Assembly (NCBI GenBank): GCA_907165065.1 | Contig: OU015523.1 | Location: 25,075,834-25,139,833 of the forward strand | DNA from: Caprimulgus europaeus | Lineage: Eukaryota; Chordata; Aves; Caprimulgiformes; Caprimulgidae | DNA: 64,000 nt | Direction of reading: 5' to 3' | Shown here: in pieces, positions 1 through 12,800 of the stretch | Layout of the letters: each line of letters starts with the position of its first letter | Numbering within the stretch: position 1 is the first letter of the stretch | Translations under genes and position numbers: made by a program | Notes under the pieces: model-generated | Told to the model about the DNA's origin: nothing | The model's database searches: none | The model's input: only the letters and a program-made list of their open reading frames with translations

Positions 1-2160
1 AAAAAGGAAGCAAAGGAACAAGGAGCCACAATCTCTGTCCCTGTTACTGGAACCCTGAAAGATTTGAGAAAGCAAATAATATGAACAACTACATACCAAA
101 ATAGTCAGAAAATGAGAAGGACCCATGTTCATTCAAAGTACACTACCAAAGACTTTTCACATTCACCCATTAAAGCTTGCAATAAAATGCACAAAACCAG
201 TTCTTCAGAGCATTGTTTTTAAAAAGAAAACAACTCTTGATCTATTCTTGGAAGGAAACAAAGAAAACTACTATTAAACACAGACATTGGACTTGAGGTC
301 CTAACTGCAGCAGGACATGGAGCCACAAGTAAACTCCAGAGACCTAAAGAGAGGTAGAATTTTCAAATTTTCTTATTATTTTCCTTAAGATTATATTTAG
401 AGGGAATGCAGACTGAGGAACTATATAGGTTTTGGATCCCTCCCAAGGTACCCAGCTCTTCCTATTGCAGCATGTGAAAAGCCAGCACATTCTACTACTC
501 CACTGAAGCCAAGTGCCTAGAAAGTCACTGTGGCAGTATCCAGGTTGTAGGGAGACTGCAGTCTCTGTGCTTGACAACAACAAAAACTGTGTTCCTCTCA
601 CTTACAAAACATAGATTTTGATGCAAAACAGCATTCATTTTTAGTCTCCATAGGTAAATAGGAACAGGAGTGTTATAATCCAAATTTTATGTCGCATAGA
701 ATAGCTTTTAGGCAGCTAAATTACATTATGAAGTGCTAAACATTGCTATGTTTTGCTTATACAGAAGCTATTTAATTGTATTCCCTGTACTAGGGTAGCC
801 TAACTCAGGAGTCAGAGGTGACTGCTGTTAGAACATCAGAAGGCAAAGCAGTTTTTCTATATAATATATAGTGACCTATTTGGTGGAATAAAATATAAAA
901 AGGTCTATTTAACTGACTCCTATGATAGCTGAAGCTAGAGAAATTCAGGCAAAAAAACCCTGCATTTCACTAGATGAAGGGTATTTATTCTCTATCCAAG
1001 CAAAACTGTAAATCAACATTAAAAGCTTAGAAGATATGTTCAAGCAGAAGGTAAGGGTCTGATGCAAAAAACATTTGGTAAAGTTATTGACTGAACTCTG
1101 CAAGATGGCAAATTATTCAAGTAATGCCTTCCAGGGCATTATTCATTTTGCTAGGAGCAGCGTTATCACCACCAGGCCACTACCATTAAAACCTGCATGA
1201 AAGAGAACTTCAACTAGAAACCAATAATCAGGCCTTTTCCTCACACACTGATCTATTTTTCAGAACCTGATATGTGAAACAAATAGATCAAATCCCCTCT
1301 TGTCTAATCCTTTCTAAAGCCTCTTTTCCTCATAAGGGGTCCACTCCCATTCACTGCTTGAACATCTCCAAATAGATCTCCTAGCTGAGGAGTACGTATA
1401 TCCTTCCTCTACTCTTTTTGTCTACATTTTTTACTGGGCTGTGTGCTGTCTTTTTAATTGGGATCCAAGCTCCCTGCAGACTGCCCCCTTGTTGTGGAAA
1501 CGTTTCTCTGGGCAGCCTCTCATTTTCAGGTAAGTCCATCTCCATGAGTGGATATTAAGCCACAAACAGAAACTTTAACAACTGTTCCATGGATTATGAG
1601 TCTATAAAATAGTCTTTAAGCATATCTTCACACTTTCTTTTGTGCTCTTGATGTGCTAAAACAAAATTGTGACTTTGGGACAGAATGCTGTTCTTGCTGC
1701 CCTGTTACAGAGACTTTTGATTGTGTGTTGATACTTCTGTAAAATAGTCACATGTAAATACCAAAGATATCAAACCTCATCAGGCATGTTTTGACTCAGG
1801 GTACCACTGCTCTCTGAAAGCTCTTCTATGGTAGGATAAGACCTTATGACAGTAAAATTTTCACAACATTGGTCCTCACAGAAGTAATTCCTTTGTACTT
1901 AACTCTGAAGAGCTTAGCCAGTTTGCCTCTGTTTCCTAATGTAAAAATTTGAGGTACTTGGTACAGACTTCCATATTCTGCAACAAAATGCAGTCTGCAA
2001 TGTTTCATTTCATTCTTTCATGTTTCACATTCTTCAAGAGTACGTCTTGCTGTCCTATTTCTTCTGAATATAGAAGAGCTTTAATTCTAACCCAGCAGCT
2101 ATGCTTCAAGTTTCCTAGTTCATATAGCGTAGGGTAAAAGTTATTGACCTCATGTATATG
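1..2160. other. Intergenic, no gene seen
   Basis: AT-rich sequence downstream of CYYR1 with only short chance open frames. The stretch at about 1265-1400 faintly recalls CR1 3' sequence in reverse orientation (a run similar to the 'agatcccctct' region of CR1), but not enough to call it. The five bases atatg at 2156-2160 are the left target-site duplication of the LTR that follows. Confidence 0.6.
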
Positions 2161-3121
2161 TGTGTTGGGTTTGTGCATGTGTGTATGGGAGGACCATTTT
2201 TTGGTAGTGGGGGAAGGGGCCACCTTGTGAGAGCAACAGCTCCCAGGCTCCAAGGCGGAGACCCCCCAGCCCAGGCAATAGAGAAACGCCACTGTGAATC
2301 CATATTCGTGAGGGGAAGGATTGTCTTAAAAAGAAGAAGAGAGAAAAGAGAGAACCTGGAGGAGAGGCCATTGACCTGAACAAAAGATGACCATCGGCCT
2401 AAACAAAGGGAGAGCTTTGTTGCCAAGAGGAGGAGGGGGAGGACCGAGAACCTCAGACACCCAGTTCTCCAGTAGGAGAAGGCAAAGGAGGTCCCTGCAG
2501 CCCATGGAAGTTCAACAGCGGAGCAGATACTCACAAGTAAGCCACAGACGACTCCACGCTGGAGCAGAAAGGCCGAGTCCAAGGACAAGCGTGACGGAAA
2601 TTGAGACCCCGAGAGTCGCTCACTGCCAGAGCAGGGGTGAGGAGGTCGCTGCACCAGAGGCCCGTGGATGTCCCCATGCCAGAGCCAAGAACTGAGCCCA
2701 AAGAGGTCCATGACTCCATGGGAAGCTCGTGTTGGAACATCTTGTTCCTGGACTTCCATGCCGGGAAGAGCAGCAGAGGTGAACTGACTGAAACCCCATT
2801 CCCTGTCCCCTGCGCCCCTGGTGGGGAGAAGGTAGAGAAATCGGGAGCAAAGTGATTTGAGCCCGGGAAGAAGGGAGGGGTGGGGGAAGGAGTTGTAAGA
2901 TGTGGTTTTTATGTCTACTCAGATGAATGACAACGAATTAAATTAATTTTTCTTCCCCAAGTTTGAGTCTGTTTTACCCGTGACCATAACTGCTGAGTGA
3001 GCCGTCCCTGTCCTTCATTCCTAACCCCGTGTCCCCTTTGTTGTGTCTCCCATCCCATCTCACTGGGTTGGGGGGGGTGAGTGCAGGACCGCGTGGTCCT
3101 ACTGTGGATCAAACCACCACA
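2161..3121 (+). mobile_element. ERVL-type solo LTR (avian endogenous retrovirus fossil)
   Basis: This is a long LTR, about 960 bp, starting TGTGTTGGGTTTG and ending in AACCACCACA. It is flanked by a perfect 5-bp duplication, atatg at 2156-2160 and at 3122-3126. A 5-bp duplication is what ERVL-class integrases usually make. The middle carries diverged copies of a short unit with the words 'cccatgga' and 'gctggagcag', and the 3' part has the 'gagtctgttttaccc' and 'gagtgagcc' blocks known from avian ERVL LTRs. No internal viral region adjoins it, so it is a solo LTR left after recombination. The copy at 14501-15515 is a relative in the same orientation. The family assignment rests on recall of avian LTR consensus sequences. 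Confidence 0.85.
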
Positions 3122-3126
3122 ATATG

Positions 3127-6100
3127 CTTTGGTTAAAACTTAACATTATAGGTCCTAGACAATATGCAATTTTAGGATAGAGGACCAGAGCAGAGATTTC
3201 TCAGGATGTAGATATATATGTATAATTTCTTCAGTAGTGTAGTGGACTGAGGTGGCTCCAAGTCTTCCCATCTCCTCCGTCAGTTTCTGTTCATGCATCA
3301 CAGTTTATCACCATATCAGATATACTTGTTCAATATGAGGTCATATTGATGAGCACAGCAATCCACTTTTTATGGGAAAAAAGCACTCTCTGGTGCTGGT
3401 CTGCAACCAGTTGCAATGGCATGTGTGAAAGGGCGGTCAGGTTCAAGTGAGCACACAGGGCAAGGGAGGGCTCAAGCCTCTTAAAAATGCTTTGCCTCTG
3501 GAGAAAAATGTAGTTTTAAAAGGTGTGATTCAATCTGAATACCTCACATATGGTGTCTCCAATAGTATGATTCAGCTGAAAACATTTAAAGTAGGAACAT
3601 AAAATTAGAGTTTAAAAATGTCCAGTTCAATAATGGTGTTTACAGTAGATATAAGCCACCTCTTTTATCCTCATTTCTGTATACCAGTATAGCTGCTGAT
3701 TTAGCAAAGTATTCAAACTACATCTAATTTTAAGCATGTGAGGAGTTCCATTAGGTTCAAAGAGATTATTCATATGCTTAAGCACATTGCTGAATCGGTG
3801 CTGAAATGAAAATAGTAACATAATTACAGGATTATATGAACATAGAGTTGCAAATGTGATGTTTAAAAGAGAAAGGCTAATTTACAGGATGATAGGAACA
3901 TTTAATTGCAGTTTAGAGATGGAAGGAAACCCACAACCGTAAATGATGATACAAAACATAGCATGTCCTTTACAGTCACTATGGTGTCTTTTATTTGGAC
4001 AGCTTAAAGCTGAGAACCCAAGAAAGGGTATAAACAGCTCAGTGCTACAAAGAAGTTTTCACATACAGCCTTTGTATATTCCATTCTGTACCTGAACATG
4101 TCTATATAAAAATATCTACTTTTCAACATTCTTGGGGTTTTACTCTAACCCAACACCAGTTTCACTGCATTGTAATACTTGGTTCATAACTTGGAATTAT
4201 TTAATAAATCATTCCATTATCCCAGCAGGGCTTTATTGCTTTTTTCATTTTTAACCACTGATTAAACCCAGCATCTATGTCCATACTCACAGATTTTAGG
4301 GATTTATACAGAATAGGATCCAGAGCCAAGCACCAAATATACCGGTGGTAGAAAGCAGCCCTGCCTTGCAAGTAGGAACTACTTCATGTTGCAGTGATGG
4401 GCGACATGGGTGCCCTACACTGTCCAGAACACCCTTCTTTTATAGGTTTCCACTTTTTCTTACCAAAGAGAAGGACAACTTGCTCCTGAAGCCTTTGAGC
4501 TTTCTGTACTGCAGATGGCAACATGATGTGTTTGGACAAAACCTTCCACAAACTGCTTCAGGTCTGCACAGCCTCCATAAAGTGATGGTAGATGCATCGT
4601 CTGCTGACCCAATATAAGTTCCCCTGTTTGCAGTTCAGAGCCTTCAAAAGTGGTTTAAAGGTTAGAACAGAAAACCTTTGCGTGCCTGAGTCCTGTCCCC
4701 CTCTGGATTTCACATCCCTGAATCATGACTACAAAGAGGTTTCTTCCTCTTTTCTGTTTCTAACTCACAAGCAGCTTCTGAACGGAGAGGTCTACAATTA
4801 CCCGTTGAAAGAATGGGCCTGGCCTATCATCTGAGCCATCTAGCTAGCCATACACTGTTCTCAGTCATACCTAGTTAAGTCAGTGAGGCTGCATCAGTGT
4901 AAGCCTAAAATTTGACCTCAGCTGTGCTGTTGTGCATGCTCTGCTTCCTCAGCTGAATAGCTGGTGACTATAAAGGAGGTCAGCAATATCTAACAGCTGT
5001 AGAAGCTGTAAAAGGTGTGACCATATATAACAAGTTTGTAAGGCTTTGTTTGCTTGGCTGTTTCCTTCCTCTTTAAATTTCTCACCACTGTATAGCACTG
5101 ACGCCATTCTATCAGATACAGCAATTTTTCAAGGGGTGGCAATTCAAATGTGGACAGGACACTGCTCTGCTTTGCCAATCAATACAACTTGGAATAAATC
5201 TCAATAATCCATGTCTGTATAAGGGTAGAATAAGACAGACAAAGCCCACAAGAAAATCTACTGCATTAAGAGGAAGTAATTGAGACACTCTTTAGCTTGT
5301 TTGGTTAGCAGGCAGAACAAGTTTGGGGTGGTTTTATGGGAATGCCCTATGTGTGATATTTCTTTTTATTTGCTCTTCAATTCCATTGAGTGCTCACTCT
5401 AAAAGAATGCAGTGGTCCTGAAGCAGCCCAAAACAGTTAACCAGTAACAACTTCACAATAAGGACCTGAAAACCACATCAGTAGGAAATATACTTGCAGA
5501 AAATCTTGTCAGTGTTAAGCTATATCATGCCTCACAAAATGGTTTCCCATATAAACTTGCAGAAATACTACCAAAGATCACAAGATAAAAAAAGTTGAGA
5601 CAATTGTTTTCTGTAGTAAAACAAATACTCAAAGCTTGCTGACAATATATTGTGCTTTGTTCTTTACCTGTTAGAAGAGCATAGTATTGATTTTCCAGCA
5701 TTTAAATCAAAGTTTCTGAAAAACAAAAGCCTGTTTTTAGAAGACAGAAACAAGTTACTAAGTTTCAGAGTACAAACCTGGCACTGAAAATTGTGCTTTC
5801 ATAGTCCTTGTTCCACTGTTGTGACTTCAGTACTTGTTCCTGAGACGACGGAGGATCACATTTACTTCTGGGAGTTTCTGGAGTTACAGACTCACCCCTG
5901 TGCTTGACACTCTGTCTTCATCTCACTGCATCGTGTAAGATTAGATGACTGAGGGTGCATTTAATCTAGTTAATGTAATCCCAGTATCAGGAACAGTTGT
6001 GGGCACTTATCTTTGCTGAAAGGTATTTTTGCTCAGGTATGTGACAATAGGTTTGCCAGTTTTCCCCGCTGGGCTTTACTTCCTGAGAAATCAGGTCAGT

Positions 6101-9100
6101 CTGAGGATCCATGTATAGGTGACTTTTTCTGTTTCTCTCCTCCCGATTTACCTCCTCTGAACAGTGCGAAACGAATGAATAAATTGCCTATTACGCTTGC
6201 AAAAAATCAAAGCCAGACTTGGGCAGCAGGAGTTTCTCAGCAGGGGAGGACCACAGCTGCATGGGCCACTCAGCCCCGGCCTCCTGCCAGGACCCCACAG
6301 CAGCTCCCTGACCCAGTCAGGGATTTCTCCAGGCTCCCATGCATGCATACCAAGATCTTATCTGAATGCCATAAGACCTCTGCTTACATTTTAAACTTGC
6401 TCTTAAAGCAGCCTAACCTGCACAGAAACAAGACCTGGGGGAGTTCAAAGGAAGTTATTGTCAGTTTTATAGGAATTCCTAATCTTCCAATACTCTCCCC
6501 AGCAGAAACACAGTGGCAGCACCCTTGTCGTGATGACAGGAATTACTACCCAGGCAGCTGGCAAAAGAAACAATGGTATTGTCTAGTCAGTCAGGAAACA
6601 AGAGGAAAGTTTTGAAATCAATCACAGCTAACCTCCAAAGCTCAAGTTTAAAGCACCCAGTAACAATCCCCTGCAGCCTCAGCTCTGCAAGCACTGAATA
6701 GAATAAAAAAATGATAGATAATTTTAACTCATTCAAGCAAGCAGTTTCTTTTTTTAAAAATAGTAATGCTTATGTTTCATGAAAAAAGAGGAAAAATGGA
6801 ATTTCATGAGCTTCACTTATGAAGTAAGTGGGACTTTCCCATCATGAAGCCAAACGCAGTGTGTCTTCATAGGTGGGCTCTGGTGTCAAATATTCCATTA
6901 AGCCAGTGTCACTGTTCTGCTGTCCCAGAAACATTCATCCCAATGAGAACCTTAGCAGCTTGGTGTTTTAAAGGCAAGTTGCAAAGTTTTTTTGATCCCC
7001 ACCCCAATTATTTTCTAAAAGTTAAAAATATATGCCAGGTCTTTATGTAGTAAATCTTTCAAATTTTTTCTAGTGCTAATATTAAAAAAAAAAAAGTTAT
7101 TAAAGCAGTGGTTTTAATAAAAAATAGCAAATTATAAATAAATCTCTCAAAGCTACATATGTTAAACCAAGAATATGTACAAACATCATAACCTTGCAAT
7201 TCTTTGATTTATTTCAGTAAATTCTGATTAAAAGTTTCTTATATGGTTTAAATAGTTAGCTAAAATAGCTGTGGACCAGTCCTCATTCCTTTATGTAGTC
7301 ACTGGAATTAGTTACTATGACAAAAGTATTAGGTGAAGGAAGAAAAAGAAATTCACCACTTGAAATTTTCTTGCTCTAATTTGAGATTACACTTGTTACA
7401 TAATCCCATAATTAAATATCAACAATCTGATTACTGAGCATCAAAGGTTCAACATAAATTACATTTCTTTTGCATAAGAGTTAAGTTTTCTGCTCTGGTA
7501 TTAGGAAAAATAGTTTTTAGGAAAAAAAGAATAAATAAGCTTCACAAAAAGTCTGGTATTTCCATTTTTACTGAGATTTCCTCAACTTTATAGGAATGAG
7601 TGTGTAGAACAACAGGTGACTGCAAAAGCATTCAACTGATTATCAGTGAAACCCTTTGAACTTTGCAATTACCTTTGATTCGCAAAGGGCACATAAAGAA
7701 ACACCAACTTTGCCTAAAAATTTTGTTCTAGATTTCAGCATGAGAAAGGTGAGCAGTGCACCAAGAGCTGAAGGGTAGCAAGAGAAAGCACTGAAAAAAA
7801 AGTCAGTCCTTACAGTCCTATGAAAACAACAGGCTGTGGATAGGCTGATTTTCTCAATTTTTATGTATCTTAAGATAAGATTAAAATCTTCATGAAATAA
7901 GAGCTGATGAGAAGTAAATAAAGTCCTTTATCATTTCTGGCTACATCCTGTCTCCTTAATCATGCTTCTCTTTCCAGTATACATCTGTCAAAGATCAGCT
8001 GCTATCTCAGCAGATAAAAAAAATCAGGCTCCCAAAGCCAGCATAGAGGGGATGATCACACAGGTTCTCTGTATTTGTGGGCTGCAGTGAAGTTTTGATC
8101 CCAAGTCTCAAGTGATGGATTAACCATGGTTGCTGCAGGGCAGTGTCAGAGCAGGCATCAACAGCCGGCAACATCCCAGAACAAGTGCAACCTGAGCAGG
8201 AAGAACAGACGAAGCTTGTGACAAAGTTCCCCTCAGCAAGGTACATCTCAGCAGCCAGGAGGTCTCCCTCCGGCAGTTCAGAGCCCATCTTCCCTTGTTT
8301 TTGATGAGCTACCAGCATTCTTCTGGCCTCATATTAGATTTGGCTGCATGGCAGCATCTTTGGGAGTTACAGTGACGTTCTGAGCACATCTAGTAAGGAA
8401 AAAAATGGTGCACAAAAACTCTTAGGAATATACCAATGGGCCATGCAGCAGATCCATCTGAGCAGTAGGTGAGCGCTGTGAAGGATCTTGGTATTCTAGC
8501 TGGAGACTGAGCAACAAAGTAATTCTCTTCAGTCTCCAGATACCTGGATGTCAGAGGAAGCTAAGGCCTCACAGGGGCAAGGGAAGGGCTGGAGCTTCTT
8601 CTTCCTGTCCCTAACTGCACCTCAAGGACACTGTTCACATCCTTGTCTTCCAGGACAAGTTATATAATTTATAGGTAAAAGAATATAGTATATGGGCAGA
8701 GTAGAGATTACACACTGCTACAATACACTTCTGTTCTAGGTCAGTGCTCTGATGGACGTTGGGCTCTCTTCCCCAGCCCCACCCTGAAGCCCAACTTGAG
8801 ATTCCTCTTTGAAGCTTTCCTGATTCTTTCCTTATTTCTTTCTTCTATCAGGCCACATGTTGAAGCAGCTTTGAGTGTCAGCAGAAAGTAGCATTCCTCA
8901 ATAATCCATTTTACTTTGGATTTCATTTAGGTAGATTTCCCAACAGCTCCAAAAGCTGACTCTTGCAAGAGACAGCTCTTTCTCTCAAAATTTGAGTGAG
9001 GTCTCCTACTCCATCAAGACTTCTTGCAAAATTATAGCATGATTTGTAGTTAAGTCTTTTAATGACTACTGTTTCTTAAGCACAGGAGAAATTACAGAAT

Positions 9101-9165
9101 TAGAGAGAGATGTGAGTAATGTTTCCTTGGCTATAAAAGGGACAGAAAAAACTATGTAGGCTGTG
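3127..9165. other. Intergenic, no gene seen
   Basis: About 6 kb with no recognisable gene or repeat. The longest open frame is 200 codons on the plus strand (6013-6615). It matches no family I know and is within chance expectation. The 5300-5900 and 7000-7600 parts are strongly AT-rich. Confidence 0.55.
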
Positions 9166-9756
9166 TGTCCTGGTTTCACTAGAATAGAGTTAATTTTCTT
9201 AGTAGCTAGAATAGCTGTGTATGAGACTTGTTACGAGAAGAATGTTGATAACGTACTAATGTTTTTAGTTGCTCCCAGAAGTCCCAGGACTTTGTGTTTT
9301 GCTAGTCTGCAAGTGTGAAGGACTGGTGGGGGGAAGCATAGTAGTTAGCAAACCCCAAAAATGGCATTTGGATATTCCATGAGATATTCCATATCATATC
9401 CCATCAAGTTCAGTATATTAATGAAAGTTGAACAGAAAGCTGGGGATTCTCTTGGGGATCGCTTGGGCTTGCTCTTCTGGGATTGTGGCTTTGGGACTGT
9501 CTCTGCTCTGGGATTTCTAGCTGGGGACAGTCTGGGCATCGGTCGGCGGGTGGTAAGCAACTGCAATGTGCATCACTCATTTGCATATTCTATTATTACT
9601 GTTATTGTCATTATTTTATTTTCATTATCAAATTGTTTTTATCTCAGCCCATGAGTTTTCTCCCTTTCACCCTTCTGTTTCTTTCCTCTACTCCCTGGAG
9701 GGGGAGAGAATGAGCAAGCAGCTGTGTTTGGCTGCTAGCCAAGTGAAACCACCACA
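9166..9756 (+). mobile_element. ERVL-type solo LTR, second family (fossil)
   Basis: It starts TGTCCTGGTTTCACTAGAAT, followed by an 'atagagttaattttctt' block and 'agtagcta'. It ends in AAACCACCACA after a 'gagcaagcagctgtgt' block. These are hallmark blocks of a widespread avian ERVL LTR family. The middle is diverged compared with the copy at 58015-58557. I see no clear target-site duplication and no internal viral sequence on either side. The divergence suggests an old insertion. The family name is from memory. Confidence 0.8.
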
Positions 9757-9785
9757 TTGAGCATTTATCTATATCACAGATGTAG

Positions 9786-9877
9786 CACAGAATATTGTGG
9801 ATTCCAGACTGATTTACAATATAGTAAATACCACAGAATATCATCTATTCCATAGTGTTTTACAATATAGTAAATTA
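9786..9877. repeat. 46-bp imperfect tandem duplication
   Basis: Two adjacent 46-bp units, 9786-9831 and 9832-9877. Both open with cacagaatat and share attcca near the middle and ttacaatatagtaaat near the end. The pair lies just downstream of the LTR at 9166-9756. Confidence 0.75.
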
Positions 9878-12800
9878 AGATTATTTAATCCATTATTGCT
9901 TCTTGGAATACCTTGATTTTGGAAGCCTCATGACTCATGCACAATATACTGTTAATCTACCTGTATGGGAACTGGAGTATTTTTGTGTGCTGCAATATCA
10001 GACTCCAGCAAAGTCACTGTAAGTTTTGGGATGGAAGAGGAGGGGTTTTTTGACACCTGCGGCTTCACCCCACTTTGTATTCCCATTAGTATGGACTAGG
10101 ACAGTACCAGAGCCCGCCTAACTCCATACTCATATCAATATAGGGCTGTCCTAGGAAAGTCTCACACAAATAGGAATATCCTGCAGAACTGGCCAGAAAG
10201 AGAAAAACATCTTACTGAAGTGCCACAAAGTTACTGAAGTAACACTCGTAAAAGTTCAGTCAGGTTTCTCTTAAGGTACAGGATTACAAGTGTGAAGGTC
10301 TTCCTTTTGATGGCTGACTAGTACAGATTCCCAGGAACATTAAATCACATATTGGTTCCTCAGGTTTCCTCAATATCAAGAAAGTTTCCTCAATGTCAAG
10401 AATCCCCACCTCACAAGCACTCTGAGAAACTAAACTGATTTTTCAGGCATGTACTGGTCATCGAACAGAAGGTATGCATGTGTGGCGAGTTAGTTCATAC
10501 AAACTGAGAATGGGTAGCATGGCTTTTTCCTCTCAAAAGTACCCAGCAACAGTACCTAGCTTGTGTCAACCCTAATTCCAGATTTTTCTTTGTTGCAGCT
10601 TGTCAAGAGTTACTAGTTAAGCCAAGAGAAACAAACACTAAGAAAGAATAACACTATTACGGCTACATTACACCTTCAACATACTCTTTTAAGAGGCTGA
10701 GTATACATATCTGAAGCAATAATTTTCAGACCATTAAGTACATTGCCTTCCCAAAGAAAACATTCTTGCCCAATCACTTCTAGAAATAGCTGATATCTGA
10801 GGCCATGACAGTAAACTGCCATGAATCAAGTTGAAGTAGGATTTGAAACCAGCCCGGCTTGTCTAGTAAAAAGACTATATATTCTGAATTAAAGTGTTTG
10901 GTTTTTTTAACACAATAATGGCTTGAAAAGTCTTTGCTCCTTAGCAAGGAGGTATCAACAAATCAGAAATGCTAAATGCAAAACATTTCCTTGAATTTAT
11001 AAAGTAAGTTTTCTGTGCAACACATCAGGCATAAAGTGGTACATAAAATCACATCAGATGTTTAGCATTCTGAGATTTTTTTTACACTATGGTATTTGGG
11101 AAAAAATCCAATATATTAATTTAAAAAATGTGTAAGAAGGGTTAGCACAGTAATTAAATACTTGTTTTAGGTATTGTTTCATAGGTTTCCTTTTCTCTTC
11201 AGTTTTATGTGCACTGCTGGAAAAGCTGGATTATGATTTTGTTATTTTCCAGCCCCTCAGTGTTTCTTCTTTCCTCCAGGATCATTTTATTGACAATGAG
11301 AATTTGTGAGAGAAAGCCCTCAGCAAAACTGCCATTTTCAAAACATGCAGTTTTGTATCCTACAAGGACTTCAGCAAGCATCTCACTTTCCTGCTGAGCT
11401 CAGGAGGAAAGCTGCAGACATGGTCAGTGGGAAGATTAATGTTCCAAGAGACTTTTTTTTTTAAAGGAATAAGACAAGCTATGGGCACAATTTTGTATCT
11501 GTTTGGTTTGACAATTAAGATAAACCAAATAAAAGCTTATGGCACTGTATGCTTAAAATAAAGAATTTAGTGTTAAGAAAATTTGATATTATTCCAACTG
11601 AGAAGCATATACATCTCTGTCACTGAGTTCTATCCATGCATATGCAGGGGACAGATCTAATCAGTGGCTGAAGTTGTGCTGTGTCAAAAAGACTATAAAA
11701 TATTCCATTTATTAGATTTCATGGATGTAGCAAAGGTTTGTTTTTCTGGGGAGTTATTTATAATGTCTTATAATGAAGGTAAGAGGTTCCCTTCTCTACG
11801 ATTATACAAGTATTCCTTCAGAAGGATTAAATCCTCTGAATTATAATGTGGAAACACTGAGCTCTGCTGTGAGTTTGCTGGCAAGCCTGGCTCCAAATAC
11901 AGTGGTTTTGTATCTCAATGGAATAGCTACATCAGTTGCATTTGTAACTCTGGCTGCCTTTAGGGTTTCTCAGAGTTGGTTTTGTGCTTCCATTAAACAG
12001 AAGCTATGGGTCTCCAGGTGTCTGACAGCCACTTGAAAGTCAATTTGCAGTTGTTTATGCCTATTTCACTAGGGCTGCTCCTCATAGTATTAGCCAAAGG
12101 GACAGCAGCAAATATGTAGCACAACTTTCAAATGGCCCATGAAAGGGAGGCAATGGGGAGCTTTAAGCTTTACAGGCTGTTACCAGCAGAGCTGCATTTC
12201 CACTTGGCAGGACTTGGACACATGCAGAGGGATTAATTGGGATGTGGGGCAAAAATCATTAAGAGCTGGACAGCTTAGGATACCCCAGAAGGTCTTAAAA
12301 ATAAAGTTGTGTCCTGGATTTATTCCTAAGATTCAATCTGTTTTCCCCCATTACTTAGTGTATTTCAACACTTATGCATTATTCTCCTTACAGTTGTTTA
12401 GTCATCCCCATTTTATGTTTAGTACATTTTATCTTTTAGGGATTAATTAAAAGCAGCAGCTCTGCCCCTTCCTTTGCCTGTAAAGTAAACCCCCAAACAT
12501 AGTTACAACTGCTTTTATCTTCTGAGTTTTACCTATCATATCCTCTTTGTTCTCCAAGAAAACACTGCTATTGCCAAGTCTGGAGTGATGCTATATTCTG
12601 TTGCTGTTATGTGACCTCATGTTTGTAAAATTTACAACAAAATCAATTTTGCTTCTTATCAAAGGAAAACACTCTAGTATACAAGCTGGCTTTAATTTTA
12701 AGTTATATTTCTTGTCTATATGGTGTGAAGTAAACTTAAAATAGAATAATATAACCAGATGTAGTGATTCCTCTGAGCTTGTAGGGAACAAAAAACACCT

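Noticed and set aside
1265-1400. Old CR1 relic in reverse orientation
   Set aside because: Only a short word resemblance to CR1 3' sequence, too weak to call.
2115-2759. 214-codon minus-strand open frame
   Set aside because: It lies within the LTR in antisense and has repetitive composition. It matches no protein family and is explained by the repeat.
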